From assembly GCA_902373545.1 (NCBI GenBank), contig CABKMZ010000070.1:1-10345 (forward strand): DNA of 10,345 nt, written 5' to 3'. The stretch is from an uncultured Actinomyces sp. (GTDB lineage Bacteria; Actinomycetota; Actinomycetes; Actinomycetales; Actinomycetaceae). This document shows, piece after piece, positions 9,175 to 10,345 of this stretch. Made by a program: the position numbers and the translations under genes. The notes under the pieces are model-generated. The model saw nothing but the letters and a program-made list of their open reading frames with translations. It was not told where the DNA came from and ran no database searches. Numbering within the stretch: the stretch's first letter is position 1; each line of letters begins with the position of its first letter.

Positions 9175-9687
9175 TTACGCGTTCGTCGAGCAGCTGCCCC
9201 GCCCCTCGCCCGCGAGCGTCGCCACGGTCGCAACCGCCTCCAGGGCCCCGAGAGCCAGCCCCTGCCTCGTGTGAGCGAGACGAACCCCCGCGGCGCGGCG
9301 GCGCTCACCGCGGCGGAACAGCCAGCGCTCCACGGCCACCGTCAGCACCGCCGAGCCCAGCGCCGCTCCCGCCAAGACCGCCAGCTCGCGCGGCTCCGCC
9401 TCCGTGACGCCGTCGAGCGGGTCGTCGGCCACCGGCGACCCCTTCGAGCAGTCCGTCTCGTCGTCGTAGGGCGGCAGCTCGCCGTCCTCGGGCATCATCG
9501 CCACGATCGACCAGCCGATCGCGCCCAGCAGACCCGTCTTGATGAGGCCGCGCAGCGGGCGAGAGCGCACGTAATCGGGCAGCGCGTACCAGGCGAGCGT
9601 TGCGCCCGCGCCGACGGCGAGGCCCACGGTGCGGGTCGGGTTGTCCTTAAACGGGCAGGAGCAGGGGCAAGAGTGAGACGAGGCCAT
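9175..9687 (-). CDS. Small Cys-containing membrane protein of unknown function
   Basis: This 170-residue protein belongs to no family I recognise. Hydrophobic segments lie at about 20-36, 47-66 and 101-123. The first two are joined by a basic loop, and an acidic, Asp/Glu-rich segment (67-100) with a lone Cys80 separates the second from the third. The N-terminus carries a compact SCPCSCP motif (residues 6-12) and the C-terminus another Cys (GSCSTNA), which is unusual for an actinobacterial membrane protein and might bind metal or form disulfides. The start at 9685-9687 is supported by AAAGGACT about seven bases upstream on the minus strand. The gene follows the aminopeptidase gene by 56 bases on the same strand and may share its transcript. 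An intergenic hairpin could weaken that coupling. Confidence 0.75.
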   Translation of the reverse strand: MASSHSCPCSCPFKDNPTRTVGLAVGAGATLAWYALPDYVRSRPLRGLIKTGLLGAIGWSIVAMMPEDGELPPYDDETDCSKGSPVADDPLDGVTEAEPRELAVLAGAALGSAVLTVAVERWLFRRGERRRAAGVRLAHTRQGLALGALEAVATVATLAGEGRGSCSTNA

Positions 9688-9709
9688 AGCCAGTCCTTTC
9701 AGTCAGAAT

Positions 9710-9724
9710 CCGCGGATACCGCGG
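9710..9724 (-). terminator. Intergenic hairpin between aminopeptidase and membrane-protein genes
   Basis: CCGCGG-ATA-CCGCGG can fold as a 6-bp G/C stem with a 3-base loop, 19 bases past the aminopeptidase stop and followed on the minus strand by ATTCTGACTG. It could terminate or attenuate transcription. A second inverted repeat, GCGGAT-CA-ATCCGC (9739-9752), overlaps the stop codon itself. Confidence 0.4.
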
Positions 9725-9743
9725 GGGTCCACACCTGAGCGGA

Positions 9744-10345
9744 TCAATCCGCGAGCAGGTCAAGCAGGTGAGAGACGACCGCGCCGCCCGAATAGGCGGA
9801 GCCGTCGTGCTGATACTCGTTCGTGATGTAGTGGCGGGCTCCGATCAGGTCACCCGTGTCCAGGGAGAACTCGCGCGGCACGAACATGTCGTCGTAGTAC
9901 ACGGCTGCCGCGACCGGCACCGTGTTCTGCGCCAGCACGTCCGGCAGATACACCGGGGCCGCCTCCGTCGTCGACGCGAGAATCTCCGCGACGCCCTTCA
10001 GCGGCGCCAAGCCCGGGTCCTCGTCGAACACGCGGCGCATGAAATGCTCGCCCGTCAGGTAGAAGGGCTCACTCTCGTCCAGCGGGTCCGCGTCCTTCGC
10101 GAAGCCCGGGACCTCCTCGGCCAGGCGATCCGCCGCCCACCCCGTCGCCGTGCCCACCAGGTCCGGGGTCGCGCACGCGTAGATGTACTCCTGGAACAGC
10201 CCGTAAATCGGTGCGACGTCCACCTGCGAGCCGATCGCCGCCAGGAACTGTGACGAGAGCCTGCGCTGGCCTCGAACCGACGTCCACGGGCCCTCGAGCA
10301 GGTAGTGCAGCTGATCCGTGTTGCCCTGGCCGCCCAGCATCATGC
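9744..10345 (-). CDS. Prolyl-aminopeptidase-type alpha/beta hydrolase (peptidase S33), C-terminal part, runs off the window
   Basis: About 200 C-terminal residues are visible; the N-terminal part, with the nucleophile elbow, lies beyond the window edge. The segments 'LGGQGNTDQLHYLLEGPW', 'GLFQEYIYACA', 'YLPDVLAQNTVPVAAAVYYD' (continuing DMFV) and TNEYQHDG resemble the C-terminal half of actinobacterial proline iminopeptidase/tripeptidyl-aminopeptidase-like enzymes. In this fold the acidic and histidine members of the catalytic triad fit the Asp pair of VYYDD and the His of YQHDG. Such enzymes release N-terminal proline or other residues from peptides, usually in the cytosol. The internal ATG codons near 10343 are not the true start, since the frame is open to the edge. 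The substrate cannot be judged from this fragment. Confidence 0.85.
   Translation of the reverse strand, partial: MMLGGQGNTDQLHYLLEGPWTSVRGQRRLSSQFLAAIGSQVDVAPIYGLFQEYIYACATPDLVGTATGWAADRLAEEVPGFAKDADPLDESEPFYLTGEHFMRRVFDEDPGLAPLKGVAEILASTTEAAPVYLPDVLAQNTVPVAAAVYYDDMFVPREFSLDTGDLIGARHYITNEYQHDGSAYSGGAVVSHLLDLLAD

Overview
The window looks like a chromosomal segment of a high-G+C Gram-positive actinobacterium. Actinomyces/Schaalia is my best guess, inferred from codon use, an FhaA-type start, a class Ib ribonucleotide reductase, sortase-anchored surface protein architecture and leaderless-looking gene starts. No database search was possible.

Layout: (1) Position 1-76 is the first 25 codons of an fhaA-like FHA-domain gene leaving the window on the minus strand. 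(2) 77-651 is a long G/T-rich intergenic region that divides fhaA from a divergently transcribed 871-residue surface protein (652-3267). That protein has a signal peptide, prealbumin/SpaA-type modules, an E-box and an LPKAG sorting signal, and ends at a strong terminator. (3) 3268-4371 is 1.1 kb of non-coding DNA between two convergent genes. It holds four near-identical copies of an A/T-rich 131-bp element built on a 13-bp inverted repeat with nested hairpins. The copies are separated by G/C-rich spacers containing a 17-bp minisatellite of variable copy number. (4) nrdF (minus, 4372-5334) encodes the class Ib ribonucleotide reductase small subunit. (5) A plus-strand cluster (5526-9029) encodes a TPR protein with a C-terminal membrane domain, a classical AAA ATPase with an N-terminal TPR-like segment, and a second TPR membrane protein. 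The two membrane proteins share a motif in the same relative place. (6) Two minus-strand genes close the window: a small Cys-rich membrane protein (9175-9687) and the C-terminal part of an S33 prolyl-aminopeptidase-type hydrolase (9744 to the edge).

How the genes may work together: the TPR-AAA-TPR cluster is the best candidate for an undescribed system. A cytosolic AAA remodeller appears to be encoded with two membrane-bound TPR scaffolds that could recruit it or its substrates. This rests on gene order and architecture only. The repeat array is the other unexplained structure. Its copies are nearly identical and its fold is symmetrical, so it may be a structured RNA, a cruciform-forming DNA site, or a MITE-like element amplified in place.
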